Assembly (NCBI RefSeq): GCF_934307085.1
Contig: NZ_CAKRCF010000024.1
Location: forward strand, 1 to 45,806
Direction: 5' to 3'
Length of the DNA: 45,806 nt
From: an uncultured Anaerobutyricum sp.
GTDB lineage: Bacteria > Bacillota > Clostridia > Lachnospirales > Lachnospiraceae
The notes beneath the pieces are model-generated. The model made no database searches. It was not told the DNA's origin and saw only the letters and a program-made list of their open reading frames with translations. Below are positions 7,591-16,213 of the stretch, piece after piece. The position numbers were made by a program, and so were the translations under genes. Each line of letters opens with the position of its first letter. Position 1 is the first letter of the stretch.

Positions 7591-9165
7591 ATGGAAGAAA
7601 ATGAAAGCAGAGAAGGATTATTAAAGCAACATCTTACATTGTATGCAAGAAGACCGTCGGTGAAAGATTGTTTTGTGACTGTTTCTATATTTGTTATATG
7701 TACGGTCATTGGCCTTTTGTTCCAGAAGCTGCATTTTACAGATACGAATATCGTTACAATTTATATCCTGGGTGTATTGATTACCTCTATTCTGACAGAT
7801 GGATATTTATGCAGTATCGCAGGCTCTTTTTTAAGTGTTGTTTTATTTTGCTTTTTTCTTACAGAACCAAGGATGTCTTTTCAGACGTATGCGGTAGGGT
7901 ATCCAGTAACTTTTGCAATTATGTTGGTGTGCTCTGTGTTGACAGGAACCCTTTCTGCCAAATTAAAAATGCATGCAAGGATTTCCTCGCAGCTTGCATT
8001 TCGGACCCAGGTATTATTCGATACGGACCGTCTGTTGCAAAAAGCGAAGAGTAGTAAAGAAATGCTGCGTATCACCTGCACACAGCTGATACGCTTACTG
8101 AATCGAGATATTGTTGCCTATATAGCAGAAGAAGGAATGCTGTCACAGGGACAAGTATTTTCTCCCAAAAAGGAAGAAGCAGATCAACAACTTTTAATTC
8201 CGGAAGAGCAGAAGATTGCTAGATGGGTATATGAGAATAATCACCGTGCAGGAGCAGGGACGAACCATTTTAAAAATGCAAAATGTTTATATTTGGCGAT
8301 TCGTATCGGTGATAACGTATATGGCGTAATTGGGATACCAGTAAATAAAGATGCTCTGGATTCGGTCGAATGCAGTATTTTACTTTCTGTAGTAAATGAA
8401 TGTGCTCTTGCAATGGAAAACTTGTGCAATGCCATAGAAAAAGAGAAGAATGCTATTTTAGCAAAAAATGAACAATTACGGGCAGATTTACTTCGTGCTA
8501 TTTCGCATGACTTAAGAACACCACTTTGTTCTATTTCCGGCAATGCAGATATGCTTTTAAATAATGGAGCGTATCTGGACAGTAAAACGAAACACCAGAT
8601 TTATACAGATATATATGATGATTCTGAATGGCTCATTGGTGTAGTAGAGAATCTGTTATCGATTACAAGAATCAATGACGGGCGGCTAAAGTTTAAATTT
8701 ACAGATCAGTTACTCGATGAAGTGATTGCAGAATCTCTGCGTCATATCAGCAGAAAGCATGATGAATATACAATCGTAACAGAATGTGAGGAGTTGATTC
8801 TTGTCCGGATGGATGTGCAGCTTATTATACAGGTACTCGTAAATCTGATTGATAATGCCATAAAATATACACCACCAGGCTCAAAAATCTGTATTCGGGG
8901 AAGGAATCATAATGGAAAGGCACAGATTTATGTGGAAGATAATGGACCAGGAATTGCAGATGAAATGAAACCACATATATTTGAGATGTTTTATACTGGG
9001 AAAAATACAGTCGCAGACAGTCAACGTAGCCTTGGTCTCGGTCTGGCACTTTGTCGGTCTATCATAGAAGCACATGATGGCAGTTTGACTCTCATAAATA
9101 ATACGCCACAGGGCTGTATTTTTACTTTTACTTTACCACTTAGCGAGGTGACATTAAATGAATAA
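7591..9165 (+). CDS. KdpD-like sensor histidine kinase lacking the N-terminal KdpD/Usp domains
   Basis: The 524-residue kinase starts with a DUF4118-type block of four membrane helices (about residues 27-122), then a GAF-like region (about 135-280), a HisKA domain with phospho-acceptor H306 (RAISHDLRTPL) and an ATPase domain with NLIDNAIKYTP, DNGPGIAD and GLGLALC boxes. This matches the C-terminal half of KdpD, while the cytosolic KdpD and Usp domains before the membrane block are absent. The next gene, its response regulator, overlaps by 8 bases. No kdpFABC genes are present; the neighbours are ktrBA, which suggests control of Ktr uptake in response to K+ or cell-envelope state. Confidence 0.92.
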   Translation: MEENESREGLLKQHLTLYARRPSVKDCFVTVSIFVICTVIGLLFQKLHFTDTNIVTIYILGVLITSILTDGYLCSIAGSFLSVVLFCFFLTEPRMSFQTYAVGYPVTFAIMLVCSVLTGTLSAKLKMHARISSQLAFRTQVLFDTDRLLQKAKSSKEMLRITCTQLIRLLNRDIVAYIAEEGMLSQGQVFSPKKEEADQQLLIPEEQKIARWVYENNHRAGAGTNHFKNAKCLYLAIRIGDNVYGVIGIPVNKDALDSVECSILLSVVNECALAMENLCNAIEKEKNAILAKNEQLRADLLRAISHDLRTPLCSISGNADMLLNNGAYLDSKTKHQIYTDIYDDSEWLIGVVENLLSITRINDGRLKFKFTDQLLDEVIAESLRHISRKHDEYTIVTECEELILVRMDVQLIIQVLVNLIDNAIKYTPPGSKICIRGRNHNGKAQIYVEDNGPGIADEMKPHIFEMFYTGKNTVADSQRSLGLGLALCRSIIEAHDGSLTLINNTPQGCIFTFTLPLSEVTLNE

Positions 9166-9859
9166 AATGGTAGTTCTTGTTGTGGAAGATGATCGTCCAA
9201 TACGAAATCTCATTGTAACAACATTAAAAATGCATGATTACAAATATCTTACTGCTCAAAATGGAGTATCTGCGATAATGGAAGCATCCTCACATCATCC
9301 GGATATTGTTCTGTTAGATTTGGGACTTCCAGATATGGAAGGAGTAGAGGTGATCAAAAAAATCCGTACGTGGTCTAATATGCCGATTATTGTTATTAGT
9401 GCCAGAAGTGAAGATAGCGATAAAATAGAAGCTTTAGATTCCGGGGCAGATGATTACATTACAAAACCATTTTCTGTGGAAGAATTGCTCGCCCGTATAC
9501 GGGTGACGCAACGACGACTTGCTATTATTCAGGCAGGAGAAGAACAGGAACTTTCTGTTTTTATCAACGGACAATTGAAAATAGATTATACAGCCGGTTG
9601 TACCTATCTGAAAGGAGAAGAACTGCATTTGACACCAATTGAGTATAAACTTTTATGTCTCTTGTCACGGAATGTAGGAAAGGTATTAACTCACACATAT
9701 ATCACACAGCAGATATGGGGAAGTTGTTCAGAAAATGACATGGCGTCTTTAAGAGTGTTTATGGCAACATTACGTAAAAAGCTTGAGCCAGATAAAAGTG
9801 AACTTCAGTATATACAGACACATATCGGAATTGGATATCGAATGCTCCGGATAGAATAA
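9158..9859 (+). CDS. KdpE/OmpR-type response regulator
   Basis: The 233-residue protein has a receiver domain with acidic pocket E10-D11-D12, phospho-acceptor D54 (LLDLGLPDMEG) and K103 (YITKPF), then an OmpR-type winged helix (about 135-231, with HLTPIEYKLLCLL and GIGYRML). The order kinase then regulator, the 8-base overlap and the KdpE-like sequence identify it as the partner of the upstream kinase. The start is supported by GAGGTG inside the end of the kinase gene. Its targets are probably the adjacent potassium genes. Confidence 0.93.
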   Translation: MNKMVVLVVEDDRPIRNLIVTTLKMHDYKYLTAQNGVSAIMEASSHHPDIVLLDLGLPDMEGVEVIKKIRTWSNMPIIVISARSEDSDKIEALDSGADDYITKPFSVEELLARIRVTQRRLAIIQAGEEQELSVFINGQLKIDYTAGCTYLKGEELHLTPIEYKLLCLLSRNVGKVLTHTYITQQIWGSCSENDMASLRVFMATLRKKLEPDKSELQYIQTHIGIGYRMLRIE

Positions 9860-9904
9860 AATGAAAAACTTTTTAAAGGGCAGTATTCTGGCGAAGAAGA
9901 CGAA

Positions 9905-9987
9905 GAAGCAATCAGGGGCAATTAGAGGGACTCAGATGTAGCAATCTAACAAGGTTGAGATGCAGTGATCGTGGGTCCCGTCGCTTC
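9905..9987 (+). ncRNA. Structured 3' element, possible minimal family A member
   Basis: Behind the response regulator an outer GAAGC/GCTTC and a GGGAC/GTCCC pairing enclose TGTAGCAA, an inner hairpin (ATCTAAC-AAG-GTTGAGAT) and then TGCAGTGATCG. The arrangement GCAA-stem-GCAGTGAT is the same as in the three family A elements (13323-13422, 18730-18846, 25651-25767), but the outer stem is short. Homology is plausible, not proven. Confidence 0.35.
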
Positions 9988-10003
9988 GATTTGGTATTAG
10001 AGA

Positions 10004-10047
10004 CACTGAAAATCCACTAAAATAGTGGAATTTCGGTGCTTTTTATT
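10004..10047 (+). terminator. Intrinsic terminator of the ktr/two-component cluster
   Basis: CACTGAAAATCCACT pairs with AGTGGAATTTCGGTG over 15 positions and is followed by CTTTTTATT. It ends transcription coming from the response regulator; the SDR gene converges from the other side. Confidence 0.85.
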
Positions 10048-10092
10048 AATAGTATTTGTGCGAGATAATTAGTTGCCCCTCTTTCTATCCGT

Positions 10093-10893
10093 CTATGGTC
10101 TTTGTCCCATTCCACCCTCTAAAGTGATTGTCTCGCCGTTCATATATTTGAAATCTGGAGAAGCAAGCTGTACACAGGCACGACCGATTTCTTTTTCTAC
10201 ATCTCCGTAATGACCCGCAGGTGGCATCTTCACATTTGCTTTGAATGCTTCTGGATAAGCTTTTTCAAAGTTTTCAAGCTGGGCAGTCCATGCAAGAGGG
10301 CAAACAACGTTAACGTTAATTCCGTCTGCGCCCCATTCAGTAGCAGCTACACGGGAAAGACCACGGATTCCTTCTTTGGCAGCGGCGTAAGCACACTGAC
10401 CATAGTTACCAAATAATCCGGCACCAGATGCGAAGTTGATAACAGAACCTTTTGTTTCTTTTAAGTATGGATAGCAGGCTTTCATATAGTAGAATACGGC
10501 ATATAGTCCAGAATATAATGCAAGGTTAAACTGTTCTGTTGTGTGATCTGCAAGACTGACACCAGAAGCAGAAGCCTGTGCGTTATTAATTAAGACATCA
10601 ATACGTCCGAAAGTGTCAATAGCCTGTTTTACAACATTTGCAACAGCCGCTTCGTTATCTGTTCCGGCATTAACATCTGCCTGTACAGGAAGTACCTGAA
10701 TGCCATAGAGTCTCTCTAACTCTTCTTTTGCATCTTCTAATTTCTTCAAATTTCGTCCGGTAATCACAAGGTTTGCACCTTCTTTTGCGTAAGCAGTTGC
10801 AATACCATATCCGATAGAACCACAACTTCCGTCACTTAATACGGCACGACCGCCACCTGTGATAATCGCTGTTTTCCCTTTTAAAAATCCCAT
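10093..10893 (-). CDS. Short-chain dehydrogenase/reductase with extended glycine loop
   Basis: The 266-residue protein is a classical SDR with catalytic S156, Y169 and K173 (YAAAK), the LINNAQ motif at about 101-106, and a C-terminal EGGMGQRP. The nucleotide-binding turn is unusual: instead of a compact TGxxxGxG it reads TGGGRAVLSDGSCGSIGYG, adding about eight residues. A GGGAG site precedes the ATG. It stands alone, with an imperfect 19-bp palindrome in its leader (10920-10938). The substrate cannot be told; 3-oxoacyl or secondary alcohol substrates are both possible. Confidence 0.85.
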   Translation of the reverse strand: MGFLKGKTAIITGGGRAVLSDGSCGSIGYGIATAYAKEGANLVITGRNLKKLEDAKEELERLYGIQVLPVQADVNAGTDNEAAVANVVKQAIDTFGRIDVLINNAQASASGVSLADHTTEQFNLALYSGLYAVFYYMKACYPYLKETKGSVINFASGAGLFGNYGQCAYAAAKEGIRGLSRVAATEWGADGINVNVVCPLAWTAQLENFEKAYPEAFKANVKMPPAGHYGDVEKEIGRACVQLASPDFKYMNGETITLEGGMGQRP

Positions 10894-10919
10894 AATACGT
10901 ACTCCCTTCTGTTCATCTA

Positions 10920-10938
10920 TAATTGGATATCCTAATTA
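10920..10938. promoter_or_regulatory. Palindrome in the SDR leader
   Basis: TAATTGGATATCCTAATTA is symmetric about GATATC with one mismatched position per side. It lies about 27 bases before the SDR start codon, a position suited to repression. The 10894-11583 gap is otherwise very AT-rich, with scattered TGACA-like strings, and holds no gene I can support beyond the promoter at 11527-11555. Confidence 0.35.
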
Positions 10939-11526
10939 CCTTTTTTGTTTTTTTATTCTTTTTCAATTTCATTTTCTTTATTTTACGAATCGCATGACTG
11001 TATGATAACAGAAAATTGTATCAAAATCAATACACAAAACTGTTAATATTCTGACAACTATGTCAAAAAAATATCTTTTAGTTTTATTATCTGACAAATA
11101 ATAGACAATCGTTTTATATCCTTTAAAATAGCGGAGTTTCAATTGGATTTGTTGAAAGAAAAAATTATCTGATTTTTGACAAATAAAAAAACAAAAATGA
11201 AATACAACATAATATAACCTGCATTTGTGCAAAAAATAGCAATAGTTTTAGGCGAAACAATAAAAAATATGAAAGAAAATGAAAAAAATATTCAAAATAA
11301 ATTTGTATAGCTAAAAGATAGACAAAGAAAAATAAAAATGTCCGCATATTGGCACAGAAAAGTTGTGCGAATTGAAAGAAAAATTGGGATAAAGGAGCAT
11401 ATTTATGCAAGAAACAGGCTGATAAAATTGGTTTTTCGAAAAAAATAACAATCTTAATCCCATTTTTTTCTTCAATGTTCTAACTGATTTCCTGAGCTGA
11501 CCATAAACAGAACCTGCAAATCATTA

Positions 11527-11555
11527 TTGTCATGTTATTTCGCCAGGAGTATAAT
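11527..11555 (+). promoter_or_regulatory. Promoter of the histidine phosphatase gene
   Basis: TTGTCA (11527-11532) and TATAAT (11550-11555) are separated by 17 bases, followed 29 bases later by the start codon with an AGGAGG site. Confidence 0.7.
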
Positions 11556-11583
11556 GTAAAAAGAACATCTTACAGGAGGCATT

Positions 11584-12120
11584 ATGGCAAAATATTTTTA
11601 TTTTACAAGACACGGACAGACCGTATGGAATGTGGAGAATAAAATTTGTGGTGCAACAGACATCGCACTGACAGATTTAGGGCATCAGCAGGCGGTGGAA
11701 CTAGGTGATAGAATTTTAAAAGAAGGAATTAAGATTGATGAGATTTTATATTCTCCTTTAATGCGTGCTGCCGATACAGCAAAACATATTTCAGAAGTAA
11801 CGGGAATTCCGGCGAGAGAAGAACTTCGATTAAAAGAACAGAATTTTGGAAAATATGAATCAACTCCAAGAAATGGTGAAGAATTCAAAAGAGCGAAACA
11901 AGATTTTGTGTGCCGTTATGAAGGCGGTGAATCTATGTTACAGCTTTGCCAGAGAATCTATAATCTTCTTGATGATATAAAAAAAGAAGATAAAGTGTAT
12001 CTGTTAGTAGCGCATAATGGAATCTCAAGAGCAATCGAGTCTTATGTCCGGGATATGAGCAACGAAGAATTTGCAGGCTTTGGAATTAAGAACTGTGAAC
12101 TTCGTAAGTATGAATTTTGA
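11584..12120 (+). CDS. Histidine phosphatase family protein (phosphoglycerate mutase-like)
   Basis: The 178-residue protein has the family RHG motif at residues 9-11 (FTRHGQTVWN, phospho-acceptor H10), a glutamate in LKEQNFGKYE near 85, and the second catalytic histidine H144 (LVAHNGISRA). It is shorter than cofactor-dependent phosphoglycerate mutase (about 230-250 residues), so a broad small-molecule phosphatase of the CobC/PhoE/GpmB type is more likely. It is transcribed alone and ends in front of hairpin element B1, facing the secreted protein gene. Confidence 0.88.
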   Translation: MAKYFYFTRHGQTVWNVENKICGATDIALTDLGHQQAVELGDRILKEGIKIDEILYSPLMRAADTAKHISEVTGIPAREELRLKEQNFGKYESTPRNGEEFKRAKQDFVCRYEGGESMLQLCQRIYNLLDDIKKEDKVYLLVAHNGISRAIESYVRDMSNEEFAGFGIKNCELRKYEF

Positions 12121-12168
12121 TTATCAGAGCTTTGTGATGATCTGATTTGCTCCAACTGCCAAAGCACA

Positions 12169-12295
12169 GCTCTTTGAGAATGAAAAAATCCTTATTTGTG
12201 ATTTTAGTCGCGGCGTGTTGAATACTCGCTCTACTCGATTGTATCTAATACTTGCTCCGAGGCACAAATAAGGATTTTTTTCATTCTCAGAGGGC
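12169..12295. ncRNA. Hairpin element family B, copy 1
   Basis: Arms 12169-12200 and 12263-12295 pair over about 32 positions with few defects, closing with TTTGTG/CACAAA. The loop holds ATTTTAGTCGC and TTGCTCCGAGG, which recur in copy 2 at 39537-39664, although the outer stem sequences differ. It lies between two convergent genes, just behind the phosphatase stop and near the secreted protein stop. Confidence 0.65.
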
Positions 12296-12321
12296 GCCTC
12301 TTTCCTGAGGCAACTCAAAAT

Positions 12322-13176
12322 CTATCCAGCCAATCTGCTGTTTACTTTTTTAAAGTACGGTGATTCAAAGTCATAATTTTTGTTGTTGACGCTGATCCAG
12401 CCAGTTTTCTTTCCATACTGGAACTGAAGGTAAATATTACCTTTGGACAGTGTGAGTTTTTTCAAAGTAACTTGTTTGCCCTTTGGAACAGTAAAGGCAA
12501 GTTTCTTTCCGTTATAAAAACGTAATTTTTTTGCTGTTACAAAAATATTTTTGCGGAATAACTTACTGTAAGAGTCTTTTCTGCCGTAACCGATTGTGCT
12601 TTTTACGGTAGAAGTAGTAGCATTTGTCAAAACGAGTTTATTATTACGGAACTTATAAGACATTTTCCAGGTAAGCCATCCTGTCTCAGCAGGCTGTTCT
12701 CCGTGATGAAGAGTCAGACGGTTTTTCTTGGCGGATACAATCTCACAGGCGGTATCGTCTAGTTTGCTTACAGAATATAGCTTTTTAGATGTATTATTAT
12801 ACTTGTAAATCTGGTTAAATACAATGTAATCGTTATCGCCAATACCCATTAATTGAATAAGCTCATTTTTGTTTGTCATTTTGGCATATTTAGCGGTGAT
12901 ATAATTAATTCCGCTGTCAGTACAATTTTTACTAAAAGCAGTTTTCTTATTTACCGTAACTTTAAGTTTTTTTACGCGGAAATCGTCGTCCATAGTAGTT
13001 GTGATAAGAATTTTATCCGCTTTTCCATCCCCGGTAATATCTGCAGATATTGTTTTCTTGACAGGAATATCTTTTACAGATGCGGCATTAGCAATAGTAG
13101 AGAAAGATAGACATATCATAACCGTAAGCATCAATGAAAAAGTAAATTTAAATGATTTAAAAATAGTATTCTTCAT
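12322..13176 (-). CDS. Secreted hypothetical protein
   Basis: The 284-residue product starts with a clear signal peptide (Lys-rich start, hydrophobic core, ANAAS near residues 29-33) and GGAGG before the ATG. The mature protein is Lys-rich. An early ADITGDGKADKILI stretch (about 47-60) resembles a calcium-binding FG-GAP/VCBS-like repeat, and the C-terminus has beta-rich segments with KKTGWISVNN, similar to bacterial SH3 ends. It probably acts at the cell surface, but I cannot name a function. Element A1 lies upstream and B1 downstream. Confidence 0.8.
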   Translation of the reverse strand: MKNTIFKSFKFTFSLMLTVMICLSFSTIANAASVKDIPVKKTISADITGDGKADKILITTTMDDDFRVKKLKVTVNKKTAFSKNCTDSGINYITAKYAKMTNKNELIQLMGIGDNDYIVFNQIYKYNNTSKKLYSVSKLDDTACEIVSAKKNRLTLHHGEQPAETGWLTWKMSYKFRNNKLVLTNATTSTVKSTIGYGRKDSYSKLFRKNIFVTAKKLRFYNGKKLAFTVPKGKQVTLKKLTLSKGNIYLQFQYGKKTGWISVNNKNYDFESPYFKKVNSRLAG

Positions 13177-13322
13177 AGCAATCCCTCCTTAAAATATTGC
13201 ATAAAAGTACACATATATAATGTTACTATAGCACATTTTCAGAAAAAAGTTCCTTAATTATCCAATAATATTTAAAGTTATTTTTTACTGAATATTTTAT
13301 GATTTCAGTAAATGCAAAATAA

Positions 13323-13422
13323 AACAGCGAACTATCCAACAGATGCACCTTAGAGCAAGCTCTTAATGCGGACGAGCATTAAGAGTGCAGTGATACGAAG
13401 CATCTGTGGATAGTTCGCTGTT
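13323..13422. ncRNA. Hairpin element family A, copy 1
   Basis: Outer arms 13323-13346 and 13400-13422 pair over 23 bp with one bulged A. Inside, conserved ACCTTAGAGCAA and GCAGTGATACGAA flank a perfect 10-bp inner stem (CTCTTAATGC 13360-13369 with GCATTAAGAG 13376-13385). It lies about 65 bases behind the pgi stop on the pgi side of the gap. The loop strands match the copies at 18.7 and 25.7 kb, while both stems differ in sequence. Confidence 0.7.
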
Positions 13423-13485
13423 CTATTTTCGTTCGTTTATCAACTCTAAATAGTTGTTTTTATTCTTGGCTATTTATATTCAGCA

Positions 13486-15069
13486 TTAAATGTTTAACAG
13501 ATCACTGTAAGCTTTTAAAGCTCCATCTGTATCATGAGCAAGAACGCGTTTTGCAAGAATTTTACCAAGCTGTACACCTTCCTGATCAAAACTGTTAACA
13601 TTCCATACAAATCCCTGGAACATGATCTTGTTTTCAAAATGAGCTAATAAAGCACCGAGTGATTCAGGTGTTAACTGGTCACCGATGATGATACTGGATG
13701 GACGTCCACCTTCGAAATTCTTGTTAAGATTTTCATCCTTCTTACCGCATGCGAAAGCAACAATCTGTGCAGCTACGTTTGCACATAATTTCTGCTGGCT
13801 TGTGCTGTCTTCAATTACTACATCCATACCAATCTGGCTGTTCTTAAATCCAACAAACTGTAAAGGAACGATATCAGTTCCCTGATGTAATAACTGGTAG
13901 AAAGAATGCTGTCCATTTGTTCCTGGCTCACCAAAGATTGTAGGACCTGTTACGTAGTTTACAGGTTCACCGAAACGGTTTACAGACTTACCGTTAGATT
14001 CCATATCACACTGCTGTAAGTGTGCTGGGAAACGACTTAATGCCTGAGAGTAAGGTAAAACTGCAGTAGATGGGTATCCCTGAACGTTACGTTCGTAAAC
14101 ACCGATTAATGCATCTAACATATCTGGATTTTCTAAAACGTTCTTATTTGCAGCAAGTTTATCTTCTTCAGCAGCACCATTTAAGATTCTTGCGAAGATT
14201 TCAGGACCAAATGCAAGGGAAAGGACAACTCCGCCAACTGCAGAAGAGGAGGAGTAACGTCCACCAATGTAGTCATCCATGAAGAACGCTTCTAAGTAAT
14301 CATCGCTCTTTGCTAAAGGAGATGTCTCACTTGTTACAGCGAGCATATGATTTGCAGGATTTAATCCAGCCTTTGTTAAAGCATCTTTAACGAAAGCTTC
14401 GTTTGTTAATGTCTCTAAAGTTGTTCCTGATTTGGATACAACGATGAAAAGAGCATGAGCTAAATCTGTAGATTTTAAAACAGCAGCAGCATCGTCAGGA
14501 TCTACGTTACTGATGAATTTAGCTTCCATCTTAGCAACACCGTTCTCTTTTGCCCAATTCTCTAATGCGATATATAAAGCACGAGGACCTAAGTCACTTC
14601 CACCGATACCAATCTGAACTACAGTTGTGAACTTTTCGCCGGCAGCGTTAGTGATTTCTCCAGCGTGAACTTTGTTAGCAAAATCTGCTGCTTTCTGCTG
14701 CTGGGAAACATAAAAATCACGTTTATTTACACCATCAACAATAACGTCGTTACCTAACTGTCTACGTGCTAAATGATGAAGAACGAGACGTTTTTCTCCT
14801 GTGTTGATAACAGCACCGTTATATAGTTCTTCGAACTTTTCAGCAAGCTGTGTTTCTTCAGCTAATTCTGTTAATGCAGCTAAAACAGTGTCATCTACCT
14901 GTTTTGCAGCATAGTTAAAGCTAAGACCTTCTGCCATTGGTGTTGTGTATTTAGCTACACGCTCCGCACCATTTTCTCCAGCCATAGCTTCTTTGATGTC
15001 TACATGATTTTTCAGTCCGGCAAGTTTTTCATAGGATGCCAGAGTGTCAAAATTGTTCCAAGTTGCCAT
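13486..15069 (-). CDS. pgi: Glucose-6-phosphate isomerase
   Basis: The 527-residue enzyme interconverts glucose 6-phosphate and fructose 6-phosphate in glycolysis. Family landmarks are QIGIGGSDLGPRA, the phosphate-binding SKSGTTLET, the long signature around FGEPGTNGQHSFYQLLHQG and the C-terminal SFDQEGVQLGK. The length matches the long (E. coli/eukaryote-like) form rather than the roughly 450-residue Bacillus form. GGAGG precedes the ATG, and a TTGCAT-N17-TATAAT promoter lies about 100 bases upstream. It forms a single-gene unit closed by hairpin element A1. It takes the glucose phosphate made by the galactose genes at 22.8-25.6 kb. Confidence 0.96.
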   Translation of the reverse strand: MATWNNFDTLASYEKLAGLKNHVDIKEAMAGENGAERVAKYTTPMAEGLSFNYAAKQVDDTVLAALTELAEETQLAEKFEELYNGAVINTGEKRLVLHHLARRQLGNDVIVDGVNKRDFYVSQQQKAADFANKVHAGEITNAAGEKFTTVVQIGIGGSDLGPRALYIALENWAKENGVAKMEAKFISNVDPDDAAAVLKSTDLAHALFIVVSKSGTTLETLTNEAFVKDALTKAGLNPANHMLAVTSETSPLAKSDDYLEAFFMDDYIGGRYSSSSAVGGVVLSLAFGPEIFARILNGAAEEDKLAANKNVLENPDMLDALIGVYERNVQGYPSTAVLPYSQALSRFPAHLQQCDMESNGKSVNRFGEPVNYVTGPTIFGEPGTNGQHSFYQLLHQGTDIVPLQFVGFKNSQIGMDVVIEDSTSQQKLCANVAAQIVAFACGKKDENLNKNFEGGRPSSIIIGDQLTPESLGALLAHFENKIMFQGFVWNVNSFDQEGVQLGKILAKRVLAHDTDGALKAYSDLLNI

Positions 15070-15167
15070 AAATAAATCCTCCTTAGTTAATGTGACTATA
15101 CATTAAACATGATTAAAATTAGGAATGCGAAAATTATAATCATTGCACTCAAAATTTCTTATAATTA

Positions 15168-15196
15168 ATTATACTAAAAAATATTTCCAAATGCAA
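15168..15196 (-). promoter_or_regulatory. Promoter of pgi
   Basis: On the minus strand TTGCAT (15196-15191) and TATAAT (15173-15168) are spaced by 17 bases, about 100 bases ahead of the pgi start. Confidence 0.7.
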
Positions 15197-15207
15197 TGGA
15201 TTATTAC

Positions 15208-15304
15208 TATTTAATTCATGAACCAACTGACGCTCTCTTTGGGGACTGACAGTGGCTAGATTTAGTTCCCAGACTTCGTCTATTGCTACTCAATGAATTA
15301 AATA
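15208..15304. ncRNA. Nested hairpin element behind the aquaglyceroporin gene
   Basis: TATTTAATTCAT (15208-15219) pairs with ATGAATTAAATA (15293-15304); inside, GACG/CGTC and GGGGACT/AGTTCCC pair in turn. The right arm overlaps the stop codon of the aquaglyceroporin gene. The left arm together with the preceding bases (TTACTATTTAATTCAT) recurs at the very end of the window (about 45789-45804). It is probably a 3'-end or terminator element, and a separate type from families A and B. Confidence 0.45.
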
Positions 15305-16008
15305 CCAAGAAAATAATGGGAGAATAAAGCAGCTAAGACAGCTCCAACAAATGGAGCAATACCAGGAACAAGAAGTCCATACTGCCAGTCATTGTCGGCT
15401 TTATTTTTAATAGGAAGTAACTGGAAGGCAAGACGAGGGCCTAAATCCCTTGCCTGATTCATGGCAAATCCTGTAGTTCCACCAAGTCCCATACCAACAG
15501 CCCAGACAATAAGTCCGACACCGATAGGAAGCTGTTTTTCGTAATTAGTGGCAACCGCTAAAATAGCAGTTAAAAAAACAGTAGTTGCGATTGTCTCGAC
15601 GAGAAAATTTCGTGGAAGATTTCTACAGTTTGGGTTTGTAGAAAAAATGTTTCGAATGGCAATCGGATCGATATTTCCTTCGCTGGCTTTAAAATGGTCA
15701 GCATACATCACATAGACAATAAGTGCACCAAATAAGGCACCGAGAAATTCTGCGATGCAATAAGGAATAAAACTGCCCCATGGAATCATACCGAGAATAG
15801 CCTGGCACAATGCCATGGCAGGATTGATACAGACTCCGCCAAAAATAAACAGAGTGACAGAAATACCAAAAGCCCAAGTAGTGATGGCAAAAATATGACC
15901 ACTTCCATGATATTTGGTTTTTGTAAGAACTTCATCACAGTGTACGCCGACACCGAATAAAATCATAAGAGCTGTTCCTAAAAATTCAGCCATAAGTGAG
16001 TGTAACAT
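15298..16008 (-). CDS. MIP family aquaglyceroporin, probable lactic acid/glycerol channel
   Basis: The 236-residue protein has the six-helix MIP layout with two half-helix loops. The first is canonical NPA (residues 62-64, CINPAMALC); the second reads NQA (184-186, FAMNQARDLGPR) in place of NPA but keeps the selectivity-filter R187 and the D188 typical of glycerol facilitators. MIP channels pass small uncharged solutes. Its place directly behind larA on the same strand recalls the Lactobacillus plantarum lar operon, whose LarD is a GlpF-type lactic acid channel; lactic acid is therefore the favoured solute by inference. The gap to larA is 205 bases with an 8-bp hairpin (16061-16097), so it may also have its own promoter. 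Confidence 0.88.
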   Translation of the reverse strand: MLHSLMAEFLGTALMILFGVGVHCDEVLTKTKYHGSGHIFAITTWAFGISVTLFIFGGVCINPAMALCQAILGMIPWGSFIPYCIAEFLGALFGALIVYVMYADHFKASEGNIDPIAIRNIFSTNPNCRNLPRNFLVETIATTVFLTAILAVATNYEKQLPIGVGLIVWAVGMGLGGTTGFAMNQARDLGPRLAFQLLPIKNKADNDWQYGLLVPGIAPFVGAVLAALFSHYFLGI

Positions 16009-16213
16009 AACAAGTTTTCCTTTCGTCCATTTTTTTATATGATAAAAATAAGTAACAAGCTATCCTGAGCCACATAAAAAATAAATGATTCAGGATACTG
16101 TTGAATTTGTAAATTCGAAATCTGCAAGTGTACAGATTTTCATGTGAATTAGATATTTTAATGTATATGTATTGTAGATTAAAGTGGAGTTCAAATGTTT
16201 TAAATAGGTAACT

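Noticed and set aside
9861..9938. Short frame directly behind the response regulator (26 codons, MKNFLKGSILAKK...)
   Set aside because: No ribosome binding site, and it runs into the structured element at 9905-9987.
10978..11410. Minus-strand frames of 80-84 codons in the SDR-phosphatase gap
   Set aside because: Rich in Phe/Tyr/Ile as expected from AT-rich noise, with no ribosome binding sites.
13321..13430. Reading family A as CRISPR or as an insertion sequence
   Set aside because: Single separate copies with different stems, no spacers, no transposase and no target duplications.
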